Positions 1 through 7,477 of a DNA stretch of 61,068 nt are shown in pieces. Position numbers and translations under genes: made by a program. The DNA is taken from assembly GCA_903871335.1 (NCBI GenBank), contig CAIQGE010000032.1, positions 1 through 61,068 on the forward strand. Reading direction: 5' to 3'. Numbering within the stretch: the stretch's first letter is position 1; every line of letters begins with the position of its first letter. The notes beneath the pieces are model-generated. The model searched no databases and had not been told where the DNA came from. It worked only from the letters and a program-made list of their open reading frames with translations. Source of the DNA: an uncultured Actinomycetes bacterium. GTDB taxonomy: Bacteria > Actinomycetota > Acidimicrobiia > Acidimicrobiales > RAAP-2.

Positions 1-32
1 CCCTGCTCTACGATGACCGCGAAGGAGGTGAG

Positions 33-278
33 CTAAGAGGACCTGACCTCACAACAGCGTCGGCCACTACGCGGCCACGAGTCCCACCGAGATGTGCACG
101 AAAACTCCGGATTGGGTGTTCGAAAACTCCGGAATACGCACCAGAAGCTCTCGGCGCTGGCGTGGTCGTAGCAAGAACCAGTTGCTCCCATCGATCGGGT
201 GATCTTGAACTTCGCACAGAGCTTCTCGGTCTTGATCTGACGAATAGAAAAGTTTGACCACGCCTCCTCGAATCTCAC
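33..278 (-). pseudogene. IS3-family transposase remnant (integrase core fragment)
   Basis: The reading frame on the minus strand contains [21 protein letters not shown], which I recognise as the region of the IS3-family OrfB (rve/DDE integrase core) that leads to the catalytic glutamate in the AES motif. Only about 50 residues are transposase-like. The N-terminal catalytic aspartates are absent and the sequence after the FWCVFR stretch no longer resembles a transposase. It is therefore a decayed fragment and not a working insertion sequence. It lies just outside the first recognisable gene of the integrative element. Confidence 0.75.
99..133. repeat. 13-bp direct repeat pair, possible IS end
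   Basis: The 13-mer CGAAAACTCCGGA occurs exactly at 99-111 and again at 121-133, a 22-bp period. Closely spaced direct repeats like this occur at the ends of some insertion sequences. Here they fall inside the decayed transposase frame, where its similarity to transposases breaks off, so they may mark the junction between two mobile-element ends. Confidence 0.4.
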
Positions 279-331
279 GAGGCCGTCAGGCCTCGCCGTG
301 GCCGCTGGGCGCTTGCGCCCTGCGGAACCAC
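278..331. other. Tandem strong hairpins upstream of the transfer operon
   Basis: Two inverted repeats follow one another. The first is at 278-295, with 7-bp perfect arms (CGAGGCC/GGCCTCG) around a 4-base loop. The second is at 298-331, with GTGG and CCGC, then GGGCGC, a TT loop, GCGCCC and GCGG, and finally CCAC, interrupted by one T-T mismatch and an AA bulge. There is no T-tract on either side. In an AICE, a replication origin or the cis-acting transfer locus could lie here. It could equally be a terminator isolating the operon. The structure is visible; the role is inference. Confidence 0.4.
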
Positions 332-440
332 GGGCACGATGACCCAGAATTCAGATTCTCTAGGTAGGAAACACACCCTCGACAAGAAACTTCGAAAATT
401 CCTGTTCGAAATCGGGAAAAGCAGTGGCTCTTCAAGTGGA

Positions 441-457
441 AGGCGAAAAGTTCGCCT
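441..457. promoter_or_regulatory. Palindromic operator candidate before the AICE operon
   Basis: AGGCGAA-AAG-TTCGCCT is a perfect inverted repeat with 7-bp arms and a 3-base centre. It ends two bases before the AGGAGG ribosome binding site (460-465) of the first gene. Transfer operons of AICEs and Streptomyces plasmids are commonly repressed by KorSA/GntR-type proteins that bind palindromes at the promoter. That repressor is not visible in this window. TTCGAAA also occurs twice just upstream, at 391-397 and 405-411. Confidence 0.4.
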
Positions 458-472
458 CCAGGAGGAGCCATC

Positions 473-784
473 ATGCGTTTGCCCATCGACACCACCACGA
501 TCAAGTTCGCAGCAGCCGGTGCTGCCGAACCGGTTCTCGACTTCGCCACGAAGTCCCAGAAGACCGATGAACACGGGGTGCCGCTGTTCCAGGTGCCGGT
601 CTTCGCGGCTGGCGGCGGGATCAAGGACTCGATCACCATCAAGGTCGCCGGTGACGTCAAGGGTCTGAGCGAGTTCACGCTGCTCAAGATCACTGGCCTC
701 GTCGGTCAGACCTGGGAGGTCGGCGACAACCACGGGATCAGCTTCCGCGCCGAGCGCATCGAGGTCATGAAGGCTGCGGCCTGA
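473..784 (+). CDS. Conserved AICE hypothetical protein, first gene of transfer operon
   Basis: This 103-residue soluble protein begins MRLPIDTTTIKF and contains KTDEHGVPLFQV and RAERIE stretches. I recognise it as a type commonly found directly upstream of the FtsK/TraB gene in integrative elements of Streptomyces, Frankia and Mycobacterium. Its function is unknown. The repeated beta-strand-like pattern (IKVAGDVKGL, LLKITGLVG) suggests a small beta-rich fold, possibly nucleic-acid binding, but that is inference. The ATG at 473 is supported by AGGAGG at 460-465. Its TGA overlaps the ATG of the next small gene by one base, so the two are probably translationally coupled. Confidence 0.8.
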   Translation: MRLPIDTTTIKFAAAGAAEPVLDFATKSQKTDEHGVPLFQVPVFAAGGGIKDSITIKVAGDVKGLSEFTLLKITGLVGQTWEVGDNHGISFRAERIEVMKAAA

Positions 785-930
785 TGCTGGCCAAGGCGCT
801 GATGATCCTGATCATCATCACCCTCATCCAGTTCGCCCTCCTCTGGCTGCTCACCCACCTCGGTGTGGTGCTCCTCGGCGCTGCGGGCTGGTTCGCGTGG
901 AGCAAGTGGTCAGGTGAACACCGTGGCTAG
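784..930 (+). CDS. 48-residue membrane peptide, possible spread protein
   Basis: This is a short open frame between the first operon gene and the translocase. It starts with ATG at 784, overlapping the preceding TGA, and ends with TAG at 928-930, inside the start region of the next gene. The peptide is almost entirely hydrophobic from residue 5 to 40 (ALMILIIITLIQFALLWLL, then a GVVLLGAAGWF stretch), enough for one long or two short membrane segments, with a short polar tail (SKWSGEHRG). Streptomyces plasmids and AICEs encode small hydrophobic Spd proteins next to traB that assist plasmid spreading. The position and character fit such a role, but no homology is claimed. Confidence 0.6.
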   Translation: MLAKALMILIIITLIQFALLWLLTHLGVVLLGAAGWFAWSKWSGEHRG

Positions 931-2212
931 GGCCACGTCCCCATCAGTGCGTCGCCCCTGGATCGCAACTGCGGTCCAGGGGTGGCGTCACGAGATCGCA
1001 CTCTCAGTCGCCACCTTTGTCGTCTTGTCGGTGGCGTGGCTCATTGTTCCCTGGGGCCCATACGTGATCCTCGTCGCCGCCGGCATCGTGGCCTGGCAAC
1101 GACCTGATCTGAGGACCAGGTTTCAGAGGAACGCCCAGGCCCGACAGGCCACCCTCCGACTGCAGGCAGCGTTCTGGGTCTGCATGGTCATTGGACGAAC
1201 CGGTGCCATCCCGACGATTGCGCGCGTTGACGTCACCTCAGTTGGTCGCACCTACCTCGTCCGCCTCCCGGCTGGTCTTCACTTCGAGGTCATGGAAGCG
1301 AACGCCCCCGAGCTTGCAGCTGCCCTCGGCGTCCGTCAGCTCCAAGTTCGCCCTGTTGCCGAGAACGCCTCCTACGTCACCATCACCGAGATCCTCGTTG
1401 ACCCCCTGCCAGCGAACTTGTGCTCGGGGCTCACGGCGGCCGAACGGGTCGATCTCTGGAGGCCCATTGCCTTCGGCGTGGCCGATGACGGACACGTGAT
1501 CCAACTTGGACTCCCCGAGCACAACGTGCTCATTGGTGGCGAACCCGGATCGGGAAAGTCGGTGGCGTTGTCACAGATCATCGCCGCGGCGGCCCTTGAC
1601 CCCTCGGTGCGGGTCACGCTCTTCGATGGCAAGCAGGTGGAGCTCGCCATGTGGTCGGCAGTCGCTGAACGCTTCATCGGGCCAGATCAAGAGGCTGCCG
1701 TCCACGCCCTCGAAGAACTGCGCACCGAGATGGACGCCCGCTACGCGTCATTGCTAGAGGTGCGCCAACGCAAGATCACCCGTGAGACCGGTGGCGGCCT
1801 CCACGTCATCGTCATCGATGAACTCGCCTTCTACCTCCGCGGTGGCAAGAAGGACCTGCGGGACCAGTTCGCCGAGCTCCTCCGTGACCTCGTCTCCCGT
1901 GGTCGTGCGGCCGGCTTCATTGTGGTGGCGGCCACCCAGAAGCCGAGTCACGAAGTCGTGCCGACCTGGATCCGAGACCTCTTCGCCTTCCGACTCGCCA
2001 TGCGTTGCAGCTCGAGCGACGCCTCGGACACGATCCTCGGTCAGGGCTGGGCCAAACAAGGTTTCTCTGCTGCCGCCATCGATCCCTCCAAGCGTGGCGT
2101 TGGCTACCTCCTCGCCGAAGGCGGCGTCCCAGTCCTGCTCAAGACCCCCTACCTGAGCGACGAAGAGATCGAGGTGATCGCGAGCCGAGCGCAGAAGTTG
2201 CGTGTTCGGTGA
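914..2212 (+). CDS. FtsK/SpoIIIE-type DNA translocase (TraB/TraSA-like)
   Basis: This 432-residue protein would pump double-stranded DNA between mycelia or cells during conjugation. Two membrane segments lie at about residues 28-63, followed by a linker and an FtsK/SpoIIIE motor. The Walker A motif GEPGSGKSV is at about 210-218 and Walker B (VIVIDELAF) at about 299-307. A gamma domain is not obvious. It is shorter than chromosomal FtsK and similar in layout to the single-protein conjugation motors of AICEs. The GTG at 914 (alternative GTG 923) was chosen over the upstream GTG at 863 because the first 17 residues of the longer version do not look protein-like and overlap the membrane peptide. 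Its TGA overlaps the GTG of the rep gene by three bases. Confidence 0.85.
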   Translation: MNTVARATSPSVRRPWIATAVQGWRHEIALSVATFVVLSVAWLIVPWGPYVILVAAGIVAWQRPDLRTRFQRNAQARQATLRLQAAFWVCMVIGRTGAIPTIARVDVTSVGRTYLVRLPAGLHFEVMEANAPELAAALGVRQLQVRPVAENASYVTITEILVDPLPANLCSGLTAAERVDLWRPIAFGVADDGHVIQLGLPEHNVLIGGEPGSGKSVALSQIIAAAALDPSVRVTLFDGKQVELAMWSAVAERFIGPDQEAAVHALEELRTEMDARYASLLEVRQRKITRETGGGLHVIVIDELAFYLRGGKKDLRDQFAELLRDLVSRGRAAGFIVVAATQKPSHEVVPTWIRDLFAFRLAMRCSSSDASDTILGQGWAKQGFSAAAIDPSKRGVGYLLAEGGVPVLLKTPYLSDEEIEVIASRAQKLRVR

Positions 2213-3573
2213 ACGCGAGCGAACGACGCGCGCTGCTGGAGGAGGTACGCCTCGCGTCGAGCTGTTCGCACCCGATTCGCATCTGCGGCGAGATGGTGCA
2301 GCTCGACACCGGAGAGATCCGCCGTCGAGAACTCAAGGTGGCGTGCAAGGACCGCCGCCAAGTGCTCTGTCCGGCCTGTGCCTCTCTCTACAAGGCCGAT
2401 GCCTGGATCCTCATTTCGGCGGGCCTTGTTGGGGGCAAAGGCGTCGACCAAGCGGCGGACGGACATCCCAAGGTCTTCTTCACCTTGACGGCGCCGTCGT
2501 TCGGGGCAGTCCACACGACGAGGGCCAATGGCACCTGTCACCCGCGCTCGAAGACGCAAGGCTTCGATCGCTGCGGGCACGGCCAACCCCGGAGTTGCGA
2601 CATGCAACACGAAGGCAGCGACGAAATTCTCGGCTCACCACTCTGCTCAAGTTGTTTCGACTACCGAGCTGCGGTCCTGTGGAACGCCCACGCCTCGCGG
2701 CTCTTCAGCCACACGATGCGGCAACTCCAGCGACGTCTCGCGGCGGCCGGTGGTGTGAAACGGACGGACCTGTGGTCCGTGGCACGAATCAACTACTTGA
2801 AGGTCGCCGAGGTGCAGCGCCGTGGGCTGATCCACTTCCATGGGATCCTTCGAGCCGACGGCTCCGAACACGCCTCGAGTGCGCCACCTTCGTGGCTGAC
2901 CGCCGAGTTCCTCAGCCAAACGATGGCCGAGGTCGTTCGATCGACCACCGTCACGGGGTCAGACGGTGTGCCCCGGGGGTGGGGCCGTCAGTTCGACCTC
3001 GCAGAGGTGGAACCCGGTGACAGCCACGCTGCGTCATACTTGGCGAAGTACTCGATCAAGACCACCGACGGCTCCAAGCACTTCGCCTACCGGTTCCGCA
3101 CCCGCCGACAGATCGAGCAGCTTGGCGTCGACGACCACCGGCGCACGTTGGCTCTGACCGCCTGGGATCTGGCCCGCCAGATGGACTATCGCCACCTGAA
3201 CCTCCGGCTCCACGCTCAGGCGTTCGGCTTCACCGGGCAGCTCATCACCAAGTCTCGGGGCTTCACCACCACCTTCCAGGCGCTCAGGGCGGCAAGGGCG
3301 GTCTTCATGGCCCGGTCGAATGAGTTCCGGACGATCGAGGGCACCTTCACCTTCACCGGCCGCGGCTACGACCACCCTCGAGCCGTCGAGCTCGCCAACG
3401 TCTTCTTCACCATGGACAAAGAGCTCCGGCACGAGCGCGTCGAGGCCCGCAAGCGGGCCCGAATGGCTCATATGAGTGAGCTCGATGCGCGATCTCAAGC
3501 GCACGATGGTGCTCCCCAAGCACTTGTGGAGAAGAAATTTGCCTTGCCACGACTGGGATCTGACCTCATATGA
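2209..3573 (+). CDS. Replication initiator, HUH rolling-circle type (RepSA-like)
   Basis: This 454-residue protein would nick the double-strand origin and start rolling-circle replication of the excised element. The N-terminus has a cysteine cluster (C-S-H..C, then CPAC at about 54-57) like the zinc-binding start of actinobacterial RepSA proteins. Rolling-circle motif 1 (FTLTAP, about 91-96), the metal-binding motif 2 HFHG (His209, His211) and motif 3 with catalytic tyrosine candidates in YLAKYSIK (Tyr277 and Tyr281) are all present in order. The start is taken at GTG 2209, which overlaps the translocase stop as GTGA. A longer upstream frame reads antisense-like sequence. The stop overlaps the next ATG by four bases. 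Confidence 0.85.
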   Translation: MNASERRALLEEVRLASSCSHPIRICGEMVQLDTGEIRRRELKVACKDRRQVLCPACASLYKADAWILISAGLVGGKGVDQAADGHPKVFFTLTAPSFGAVHTTRANGTCHPRSKTQGFDRCGHGQPRSCDMQHEGSDEILGSPLCSSCFDYRAAVLWNAHASRLFSHTMRQLQRRLAAAGGVKRTDLWSVARINYLKVAEVQRRGLIHFHGILRADGSEHASSAPPSWLTAEFLSQTMAEVVRSTTVTGSDGVPRGWGRQFDLAEVEPGDSHAASYLAKYSIKTTDGSKHFAYRFRTRRQIEQLGVDDHRRTLALTAWDLARQMDYRHLNLRLHAQAFGFTGQLITKSRGFTTTFQALRAARAVFMARSNEFRTIEGTFTFTGRGYDHPRAVELANVFFTMDKELRHERVEARKRARMAHMSELDARSQAHDGAPQALVEKKFALPRLGSDLI

Positions 3574-4340
3574 GCAGTTCTCCGAGCAGTTCTGTGAACT
3601 CACAGGCGTCGAGTGACCCCATGGCACACACCACAGCAACCATGTCCCTGTTCACCCGCGACCTCGAGCTCAACTCGGCCGGTTCTTCCGGTCGAAAGCT
3701 CTGGGGGGTAATCGAATCGCTCGGGTTCGACACCCTCGGGGCGTCGCGACCCCTCGACCTCGCCCTCGCACTCCAAGAGGCAACTTCCGAGCGAGACGCC
3801 CTCCTCGGGCACTACCTCGGAGCAGCCACCACGGAGCCCTGGCTGACGAGCTTCGTCATGGTGGCGGTCACGCCTGCCGTTGCGACCGTGGTCGCCCGCT
3901 GCGCCAGCTTCATTGGACGAGCGGCCTTCAGCGAGGAGCTCCAGATCACCCTCTTGGAGCAGCTCCGAACCATCTCGGACCACCCGGCTGAGCTCCGTCG
4001 GCGTTGGTTGGCGACCAGTGCGGTTGCTGCCGCTCGAGCGGCGACTCGCAGGTCGGTTCGGCGTTCGGTTCCAACAGTTGGCATCCCCGATGACTTCGAC
4101 TTCGCAGAACTCACGGAGGACGACCGCCACGTCGAGGAGTTGCTCGAGGTCCTGTGGCTTGCCGTTGGCACGGTCATCACCAACGACGAGTTCGTCCTCA
4201 TCGACTGCACCCGGGTCTGGGGCGTCGAGCTCTCCTGGATGGCCGAGCGCTACGGCATCTCCTACGACGCGGCGCGCATGCAGCGAACGAGGGCCGAGGC
4301 CAAGGTGCGTGCCTTCATCCGTGCCGAGGTGTCGCGATGA
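3570..4340 (+). CDS. Sigma-factor-like DNA-binding protein of the AICE
   Basis: This 256-residue protein is translationally coupled to rep (ATGA overlap). The C-terminal 50 residues read like sigma-70 region 4: an acidic DEFVLIDCTRVWGVEL segment, then a helix-turn-helix-like WMAERYGISYDAARMQRTRAEAKVR. The middle (about 80-170) is helical and Arg-rich, as region 2 would be, but I cannot identify a clear -10 binding helix. Small sigma-like proteins of this kind are frequent next to rep in actinobacterial integrative elements. It could direct transcription of element genes or act only as a DNA-binding regulator. It ends 5 bases before the stop of the convergent regulator gene. Confidence 0.6.
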   Translation: MSSSPSSSVNSQASSDPMAHTTATMSLFTRDLELNSAGSSGRKLWGVIESLGFDTLGASRPLDLALALQEATSERDALLGHYLGAATTEPWLTSFVMVAVTPAVATVVARCASFIGRAAFSEELQITLLEQLRTISDHPAELRRRWLATSAVAAARAATRRSVRRSVPTVGIPDDFDFAELTEDDRHVEELLEVLWLAVGTVITNDEFVLIDCTRVWGVELSWMAERYGISYDAARMQRTRAEAKVRAFIRAEVSR

Positions 4341-4345
4341 CGGCC

Positions 4346-5992
4346 TCAGACATTAACGCGCCGACGGAGGTCACCGACCTCAGATGCACTCAGGTGGACC
4401 TCGGCCTGGATCCAGTGCTGACGCAATACCTCGCCATCGCCCCGGGCCGCGATGACATCGGTCAGCTCTTCCCAGAGGGCGAGCGTCGAAGGAGCCACGA
4501 TCAAGCCCTTGCGCAGCGCGGTCTCTGCGTCGTCGAGCCTGCCCAAGCGGTGGAGATCGATGCCGGTGCGGTAGGCGGTGTCACTGATGAGGCGCACGAT
4601 CTGACCCTCGAGTCCTTCGCTGCGGATCCACTCGAAGAACGGCGAGGTTTCACTTGCGAACGGGTACTCGCGTACGAGCTCGAGGGCCCGGAGTCGAATG
4701 CTGGCCGAAGTCTCCTCGTCAGCACCTCGAGCAGAGTCCACCAAGGCGCGAAACTGCTCGACGTCGGTTGTCATCTCGAGGAGTCGATAGCCAGCGCCCC
4801 GCGATGCCTCGGGCAAGACGTCTGCGCCAACGGCCCTACGAGCTTCGGTCACGTAGTTATGGAAGGTCGCTCGAGAGACGTCTCGCTCGACGCTCATGGG
4901 CCACACCGCTGTCTGCACCTCACCGCTCGACATGGCGCGATCGCGGTGGAAGGCGAGGAAGCAGAGGATGGAGCGGGCCGGTTCGCTGAGTCCGCGCACC
5001 GACGGCTCGAAGTCGAGCGCCCCGAGCACGTTGACCCGCAGGCGCCACGCTGGTGCCTCGTCATCGGAGTCAGGACTCTGAGCAACAACTGGCGCAGCTT
5101 CTGGCGCGACGTTGTCTTCACCCTCATCTGGTTTCTCGACCGGCGACTCGGGCGACGCAGCAAGGTCCATCTGCTCGGGCACGACGTTCACTGGCGGAGG
5201 TGGGAGCGTCGATACGCCAGCTTTCGGTCGGCGCCGCACGAGGTAGACCGTGGCTCCAGCGACCACCACCACGAGCAACACGCCGCCGACGAGTCCACTC
5301 GAACTGCTCGAGGAACCCGACGCAGGCGCTGCACCCGATGTGCCGCCAGTTGTCGGTGGCGAGTCCACCGTCAACTGGGTGGGGAACTGGACGGGAATGG
5401 TCGTAGGCCCTCCGACGTGGAGCACCGTTGGCGTTCCGCCGCCCATGTTCTGGTACTCGGTGCCGATGGTCGACGACGGACCGACGACGACACTGCCCGC
5501 TCGGAAGTTGTCGGGCACGAGACAGGCGTAGGTGGCAGCAACCAGGCCGTCGGCGACGTCGGCATTGGCCGTCACGCTCTCATCAGCTGGATTGGACCGC
5601 GTCACGGGGAACACCTGCCCCTTGGTCGAGCGACACGTAAAGGCGGATGCTGGCAGCGGCGTGATGTTCGAGAAGAAGTTGCCGTAGGAGGGGTCGCTGT
5701 AGTTGTGTTGGACCGGGCCCGAGCTCATCTGCAAGGTGAGGTAGAGCTGGCCCGAAGGAGCGCTGACCCCCGAGCCATCGGGCATCTGCGAATCGAGGCG
5801 CGCGCTGGAGACGAGCAGCACACTCGGGTAGGAGTGGCCGTTCGCCGGGTTAGTGATTGGGATCTCGTAGGAGAGGGCCAACTGGTCAGTGCCGTAGGTG
5901 TGGGGGCGATCAGCCCAGGCAACGGAAGGCACGCACAGCGGCACCATCGCGGCCATAAGTGCCGCAGCGATCAGTCGTATTGCTCTCCGCAT
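4346..5992 (-). CDS. Membrane-spanning SARP/BTAD-family regulator (ToxR-like topology)
   Basis: This 548-residue protein has three parts. A signal peptide (about 1-27, ending AWA) is followed by an exported domain (28-205) with only two mature cysteines (about 120 and 157), which could form a disulfide, and a Ser/Gly/Pro linker. One membrane segment (about 233-252) is followed by RRRPK, a stop-transfer signal that places the C-terminus inside. The cytoplasmic part is a Pro/Glu-rich linker, an OmpR/SARP-type winged helix (about 313-400, with SEPARSILCFLAFH and YVTEARRAVG) and a bacterial transcriptional activation domain of TPR-like helices (about 405-545). It probably senses an extracellular or envelope signal and binds DNA while membrane-bound. 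It lies within the AICE, opposite to all other core genes. Confidence 0.75.
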   Translation of the reverse strand: MRRAIRLIAAALMAAMVPLCVPSVAWADRPHTYGTDQLALSYEIPITNPANGHSYPSVLLVSSARLDSQMPDGSGVSAPSGQLYLTLQMSSGPVQHNYSDPSYGNFFSNITPLPASAFTCRSTKGQVFPVTRSNPADESVTANADVADGLVAATYACLVPDNFRAGSVVVGPSSTIGTEYQNMGGGTPTVLHVGGPTTIPVQFPTQLTVDSPPTTGGTSGAAPASGSSSSSSGLVGGVLLVVVVAGATVYLVRRRPKAGVSTLPPPPVNVVPEQMDLAASPESPVEKPDEGEDNVAPEAAPVVAQSPDSDDEAPAWRLRVNVLGALDFEPSVRGLSEPARSILCFLAFHRDRAMSSGEVQTAVWPMSVERDVSRATFHNYVTEARRAVGADVLPEASRGAGYRLLEMTTDVEQFRALVDSARGADEETSASIRLRALELVREYPFASETSPFFEWIRSEGLEGQIVRLISDTAYRTGIDLHRLGRLDDAETALRKGLIVAPSTLALWEELTDVIAARGDGEVLRQHWIQAEVHLSASEVGDLRRRVNV

Positions 5993-6195
5993 AGTGCTTC
6001 GAAGGTAGTGGGGCCGTTCTCAGTTTTTCGGTCGCCCACTGCCGACCTGTCTCAACTCGCTGAGATGCAGTGCCGGCGTGCAAGGTTCGGTGCAAGGTGA
6101 AGCGCCAACACTTTGGACCCAGTCCAACAGGGAGGGCCTCGCGATCAAGCGGCGCATCAACGTCAACTTCCGAGGCCAGCGACCGACGTCCGCTC

Positions 6196-6366
6196 ATGGA
6201 CATTCTTCAAGCTGCGACCTACCTCGGGTGCTCCGAGCGCTTCCTGCGCCGACTGATCCACGAGCGACGCATCCCCTTCATTCGTCTCGGGGGCCACAAG
6301 ATCCGCTTTTCTCCCGTCGACCTCGACCGTTGGGTGGATGCACAACGTGTCGAATCCAAGCGATGA
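6196..6366 (+). CDS. xis: Excisionase, HTH_17/MerR-like
   Basis: This 56-residue protein has the compact winged-helix signature of actinobacterial excisionases: ILQAATYLGCSERFLRRLI followed by IPFIRLGGHKIRF and DLDRWV. It would bind the attachment site and steer the adjacent integrase toward excision. The ATG at 6196 is chosen because homology-like sequence begins there, but no strong ribosome binding site precedes it. A GTG at 6070 or 6097 would add up to 42 residues of low-complexity Ser/Arg sequence. The gene ends 11 bases before the integrase ATG, the usual xis-int arrangement. Confidence 0.8.
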   Translation: MDILQAATYLGCSERFLRRLIHERRIPFIRLGGHKIRFSPVDLDRWVDAQRVESKR

Positions 6367-6376
6367 GGGGGTGGTC

Positions 6377-7477
6377 ATGAGCGAACGACGACACTTCGGC
6401 TACCTGCGCAAGCGTTCCTCTGGCCGCTGGCAGGCGTCCTATGAATATGAGGGTAAGCGTTTCACCCTCGGCACTTACGACCGCAAGGCGGACGCGCTCA
6501 CCGCCTTGGCCGAAGTCGAGATCAACTTGCGACGGGGTATCTGGATCGATCCTGGGCTGGGGTCGGCCACGCTCTGTGAGTACGCGTACCGGTGGCTCGA
6601 AGGTCGTCACAACTTGGCGGTCCGCACGCGTGAGCTCTACACCTACTTGCTGGACCGCCACATCCTTCCCGAGCTCGGCCAGGTGCCCCTTCGTGAACTG
6701 ACTCCCGCCGATGTACGGACGTGGAACGGACATGCGGCCAAGCGCCATCCGAGTACGGCCGCCAAGTCCTACCGGCTACTCGCCACCATCATGAAGACGG
6801 CCGTCCTCGACGAGCTCATCGTCACCTCGCCGTGCAAAGTGACTGGAGCCGGACAGGAACACACCCCTGAACGCCCGGTAGCCACCCTTGAGGAGATCGA
6901 TCAGCTCTATCGAGCGATGCCCGCACACTTGCGCGTTTGTGTCGTCCTTGCCGTCTGGTGCCAGCTTCGTCGAGGGGAGATCCTTGGTCTCGTTCGATCC
7001 GACATCGACCTTGACGACATGACCTTGAACGTGGAGCGAAGCAGGACCTTCAAGACGACCGGGGAGTCAGTCTTGAAGGAACCGAAGTCAGCCGCTGGTC
7101 GTCGCGTCATCGTTATCCCGTCCATGGCAATCGAGCCACTCGAGTACCACTTGGATCGATTCGTTGGCGAGACGGACGACTCGCTGCTCGTGCTTGGTCG
7201 TGACGGCAAGCCTGCATCTTCGATGGTCATCCAGCGAGCGTGGTCGAAGGCTCGACTTGAGGTCGGCAGACCAGATCTTCATTTCCATGACCTCCGGCAC
7301 ACCGGGCTCACGTTGGCTGCTGCGACCGGCGCAACCACTGCGGAACTGATGCGGCGAGCAGGCCACGCATCACCGGCGGCGGCGCTTCGGTATCAGCACT
7401 CGTCACTGGAACGAGATCGAGTCATTGCTGAGCGACTCAGTGGTCTCAGTGGTCACAACGGCCACACGAATCCCTGA
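6377..7477 (+). CDS. int: Tyrosine recombinase / integrase
   Basis: This 366-residue phage-type integrase would integrate and excise the element at a tRNA attachment site. The N-terminus has an arm-binding domain (GYLRKRSSGRWQASYEYEGKR) and the SAM-like core-binding domain lies at about 65-150. The catalytic domain shows Arg198 or 199 in QLRRGEILGL, Lys in EPKSAAGRR, the HDLRH box (His304, Arg307), His330 in GHAS and the nucleophile Tyr339 in LRYQHS. All catalytic residues are present, so the enzyme looks intact. The ATG at 6377 is preceded by GAGGGGG and fits the usual start of these proteins better than the upstream ATG at 6338, which would overlap xis. Confidence 0.9.
   Translation: MSERRHFGYLRKRSSGRWQASYEYEGKRFTLGTYDRKADALTALAEVEINLRRGIWIDPGLGSATLCEYAYRWLEGRHNLAVRTRELYTYLLDRHILPELGQVPLRELTPADVRTWNGHAAKRHPSTAAKSYRLLATIMKTAVLDELIVTSPCKVTGAGQEHTPERPVATLEEIDQLYRAMPAHLRVCVVLAVWCQLRRGEILGLVRSDIDLDDMTLNVERSRTFKTTGESVLKEPKSAAGRRVIVIPSMAIEPLEYHLDRFVGETDDSLLVLGRDGKPASSMVIQRAWSKARLEVGRPDLHFHDLRHTGLTLAAATGATTAELMRRAGHASPAAALRYQHSSLERDRVIAERLSGLSGHNGHTNP

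Larger units (their letters stand above)
441..7477. mobile_element. AICE-like integrative and conjugative element, core region
   Basis: The gene set and order (small conserved protein, FtsK/TraB-like translocase, RepSA-like HUH initiator, excisionase, tyrosine integrase, all on the plus strand) match actinomycete integrative and conjugative elements of the pSAM2 type. These integrate into tRNA genes, replicate by rolling circle and transfer double-stranded DNA with a single translocase. The limits given are those of recognisable core genes. The true ends are not resolved: tRNA-Gly at 10846 is the nearest possible target, 3.4 kb beyond the integrase, and I found no second copy of its 3' end in the window. 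The left end may lie outside it. Confidence 0.75.

Noticed and set aside
4154-6100. A 648-codon open frame on the plus strand opposite the SARP regulator
   Set aside because: It is the reverse complement of a gene with clear signal peptide, membrane span and winged helix; its composition (many Arg, His, Cys in runs) is typical of antisense frames in high-GC DNA.
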